From: Candidatus Levyibacteriota bacterium
GTDB lineage: Bacteria > Patescibacteriota > Microgenomatia > Levybacterales > UBA12049
NCBI GenBank assembly: GCA_023245515.1
Contig: JAHFKE010000025.1
Location: forward strand, 1 to 15,432
DNA length: 15,432 nucleotides
Reading direction: 5' to 3'
Made by a program: the position numbers and the translations under genes
The notes under the pieces: generated by a model
The model's database searches: none
The model's input: the letters and a program-made list of their open reading frames with translations, nothing else
What the model was told of the DNA's origin: nothing
Part shown: in pieces, positions 13,996 through 15,432 of the stretch
Numbering within the stretch: position 1 is the first letter of the stretch
Layout: every line of letters starts with the position of its first letter

Positions 13996-14024
13996 TTGAC
14001 TAGGCCCTATAGTCATGTTACAAT
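13996..14024 (+). promoter_or_regulatory. Promoter B of the second GC-rich block
   Basis: -35 TTGACT (13996-14001), 17-base spacer, extended -10 TGTTACAAT (14016-14024). The spacer carries CCCTATAG and ATGTTA as in promoter A. The start point would be near 14031, about 280 bases before the first GC-rich ORF. Confidence 0.65.
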
Positions 14025-14047
14025 CATTCCTAGAGACAAATGCAATT

Positions 14048-14070
14048 CCCCTCTCATCTTTGCTGAGGGG
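14048..14070 (+). promoter_or_regulatory. Hairpin early in leader B
   Basis: CCCCTC (14048-14053) pairs perfectly with GAGGGG (14065-14070) around an 11-base loop. There is no T-run, so it is not a terminator. The GAGGGG arm could otherwise act as an SD, but no start codon follows at proper distance. Confidence 0.5.
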
Positions 14071-14093
14071 CGGCGCATTCGTTTCAAACAAAA

Positions 14094-14117
14094 TTGCACC
14101 TTAATAAGTTACGGAAA
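14094..14117 (+). repeat. Conserved leader block, copy B
   Basis: Matches copy A (11924-11947) at 21 of 24 bases; same ends TTGCAC and TTACGGAAA. It lies 70 bases after promoter B's -10 against about 100 in A, so the position is not fixed relative to the promoter. Confidence 0.7.
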
Positions 14118-14162
14118 AGAAAGTTTTTCAGCCATGCTTGACGTGGCAGCAAAACAATATAA

Positions 14163-14285
14163 CCATCAACAGGTGGCGCAGCGGGTATTTCTGAACAATC
14201 GGAATATAAAGAAAGACAGAGGGTCAGATCATCTGAAACTCTAAGCTTTCTGAGTTTTCCGACCCGCCGCACCACCTGTTGGTGG
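14163..14285 (+). promoter_or_regulatory. 24-base inverted repeat with structured loop in leader B
   Basis: Arm 14163-14186 (core AACAGGTGG…GCGGGT) pairs with 14262-14285 (core ACCCGCCG…CCACCTGTT), with three non-Watson-Crick positions. The 75-base loop contains TCAGA-tca-TCTGA and GAAACTC/GAGTTTTC (14235-14259) stems. The right arm ends 12 bases before the SD of the 24-codon peptide. It looks like a strong leader structure or a former mobile-element palindrome. GGGTC (14221-14225) and GACCC (14261-14265) offer a competing stem. Confidence 0.55.
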
Positions 14286-14309
14286 AATGAGATCGTGAGG
14301 AGGAAGGTC

Positions 14310-14384
14310 ATGCTGAAGCGTATTGGCACAATCGTGCTCAAGGCACTGGCAGCGCTTGGAAGCAGTTTCCACAGCGTGCCATAA
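14310..14384 (+). CDS. 24-codon amphipathic peptide ahead of the membrane protein
   Basis: ATG at 14310 with a consensus SD AGGAGG (14298-14303) six bases upstream; stop TAA at 14382-14384. The peptide begins MLKRIGTIVLKALAALGSS and ends in FHSVP. The N-terminal 17 residues form an amphipathic or hydrophobic helix with basic residues. It belongs to the GC-rich zone. The next gene starts 32 bases downstream, so the two are probably co-transcribed. Size and character fit a leader peptide, a small membrane or toxin-like peptide, or a signalling-peptide precursor. It has no Gly-Gly cleavage motif and no Cys, so neither a classic bacteriocin leader nor AgrD type is established. Confidence 0.5.
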   Translation: MLKRIGTIVLKALAALGSSFHSVP

Positions 14385-14416
14385 GCTGCCCGGCTTCCTA
14401 TCACAGAGGAGAGTCA

Positions 14417-15432
14417 ATGAGCTCAACCATTGCTCCACTCAGCACAGCGAAAAAAACGGCCCTGCGGCCACTCGCAAGCGGATACTCGCTTGCAGCAGCT
14501 GTGTTCGCAGGTGTCGCCATCGCACTGGCGATCGCGGTCCTGGCGCCCTACCCGGGCACACAGGGCGACCCGATCATGAAGGTACTCTCCTTCACCGTAT
14601 CGTTCGCAGTCCTTGCGACAGCGTTCAAGGTGATCGAGGTATTGCTTCTGGGTCAGAAGATCGAGAAGCAGATAGGGACCAACCGCAAGGTTGAGCTCAG
14701 AGGCATCTTCAACCGAGACATCCGCGCCGCGGCAGTCTGGGGAGGAATGCTTCAGGCTGCCTACGTGGTGGTCTTCATCATGCTGATCACCAAGATGGCG
14801 CCCACAGCACTTGCCTCGGCACGTGCCTGCGTCGTCTTCGCACTCGCTATCCTGGAGGTGACCATCGGGCTCATCCCGCGAGAGCGGAAGCCCATGATGC
14901 GACTGGCTCTGTCGCTACTCGTCACCTTCGGAGGTGCCGGGGTCGTCATCTTCGCGAACGGCTTCCAGCTGTTCCACGGAGAGAGCGGCATCTACCTCTG
15001 GCTGTTCCTCGGCCTCATCGGCCCGGGCAACTTCGTTCTGGCATTCGCCGAGTGGGCGGAGATGAAGGGCGTGCACAAGCGTCAGACTTCAGCTCCCGTC
15101 TACACTCTCGCCCGTTTCGTAGCCTACGCGTTCACTTGCGTGGTGGCGATGGTGGCATGGGGACTCACCCACGGCGGATTCGGGATCTTCTCGGCAACAA
15201 TCCACATGGTCATCGACCGGTGGTATTTCCTGATCCCGCTCTCTCTGCTCTGGGGGCTCACCGACCTGTTGCGCATCTGCGTGAAGACCGTGATTCCGGC
15301 GACCTACATGTACGTCATCGGGTCGCTCTCGGTCGTCGTGGATGCACTGACCCAGTCGGCGGCCAAGCACATCGCACCGAAGGTGTACATCCAGATTCCC
15401 GGATCCATGAAGTTCATGCTCATCTGCATCGC
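14417..15432 (+). CDS. GC-rich multi-pass membrane protein, possibly DMT/EamA-like (3' partial)
   Basis: The frame is open from the ATG at 14417 to the window end; 338 complete codons are visible. SD GAGGAG (14406-14411) is five bases from the ATG. About nine hydrophobic spans can be read, including SLAAAVFAGVAIALAIAVLA (24-43), KVLSFTVSFAVLATAFKVIE (55-74), AAAVWGGMLQAAYVVVFIML, ACVVFALAILEVTIGLIP, LALSLLVTFGGAGVVIFA, and IYLWLFLGLIGPGNFVLAFA. The pair 'ARACVVFALAILE…RKPMMRLALSLLVTFGGAGVVI' recalls the helix-loop-helix repeats of drug/metabolite transporters, but this is only a resemblance. Base composition is GC-rich (40 of 60 at 15001-15060), like the peptidase gene at 11983 and unlike the rest of the window. 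It is probably a transporter in the cytoplasmic membrane; the substrate is unknown. Confidence 0.8.
   Translation, partial: MSSTIAPLSTAKKTALRPLASGYSLAAAVFAGVAIALAIAVLAPYPGTQGDPIMKVLSFTVSFAVLATAFKVIEVLLLGQKIEKQIGTNRKVELRGIFNRDIRAAAVWGGMLQAAYVVVFIMLITKMAPTALASARACVVFALAILEVTIGLIPRERKPMMRLALSLLVTFGGAGVVIFANGFQLFHGESGIYLWLFLGLIGPGNFVLAFAEWAEMKGVHKRQTSAPVYTLARFVAYAFTCVVAMVAWGLTHGGFGIFSATIHMVIDRWYFLIPLSLLWGLTDLLRICVKTVIPATYMYVIGSLSVVVDALTQSAAKHIAPKVYIQIPGSMKFMLICI

Noticed and set aside
13948..14244. 98-codon ORF on the plus strand
   Set aside because: It runs through promoter B, the leader hairpin and the conserved block, and its start lies upstream of the promoter. The remaining in-frame ATG at 14134 gives 36 codons overlapping the inverted repeat and has no good SD.
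14163..14285. Terminal inverted repeats of an insertion sequence
   Set aside because: The enclosed 75 bases are too short for a transposase, and no target-site duplication was seen.
14310..14384. AgrD-like cyclic autoinducer precursor
   Set aside because: The peptide has no Cys or internal thiolactone/lactone-forming motif followed by the usual Pro-Glu-rich tail, and no AgrB is recognisable.

Overview
The window looks like a chromosomal piece of a Candidate Phyla Radiation (Patescibacteria) bacterium, most likely of the Microgenomates type. This is inferred from the gene families: a giant surface protein with an S74 chaperone domain, an O-antigen-ligase-like membrane protein with TPRs, a VirB2/TrbC-like pilin, a dual zinc-ribbon protein and Rho with a long disordered N-terminus. 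Most genes are moderately AT-rich and lack a good Shine-Dalgarno (SD) site. Several have a promoter so close to the start codon that the mRNA should be leaderless.

Layout. Bases 1-5634 (+) hold the 3' part of a very large repetitive surface protein and an O-antigen-ligase/TPR membrane protein. Bases 5648-7092 (-) hold an unrecognised 253-aa protein, a 370-base spacer with palindromes and a terminator, and a zinc-ribbon protein whose start codon can fold into a hairpin. Bases 7229-10798 (-) hold a HAD-like protein, tRNA-Ala(GGC), a telomere-like heptamer array, a LysM/M23 cell-wall hydrolase and Rho. Bases 10992-11771 hold a pilin-like protein and a small Pro/Thr-rich protein, transcribed divergently from overlapping promoters.

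Bases 11793-15432 are the unusual part. Two GC-rich coding blocks sit in the AT-richer background. One is a secreted papain-fold (C39-like) peptidase at 11983-12654. The other is a 24-codon peptide at 14310-14384 followed by a multi-pass membrane protein that runs off the window. Each block is preceded by nearly the same promoter (conserved even in the -35/-10 spacer) and by a further 24-base block matching at 21 positions. Unlike their neighbours, these genes have long leaders and clear SD sites. Between them lie a structured, terminator-containing spacer and a family-2 glycosyltransferase with a degraded DXD motif, flanked by 14-base direct repeats.

The best candidate for an undescribed system is this co-regulated set: secreted peptidase, short amphipathic peptide and membrane protein under a duplicated promoter/leader. 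Its function is not established by the sequence. The rest is cell-surface biogenesis (surface fibre, polymer ligase, wall hydrolase, pilin, glycosyltransferase) plus housekeeping (rho, tRNA).
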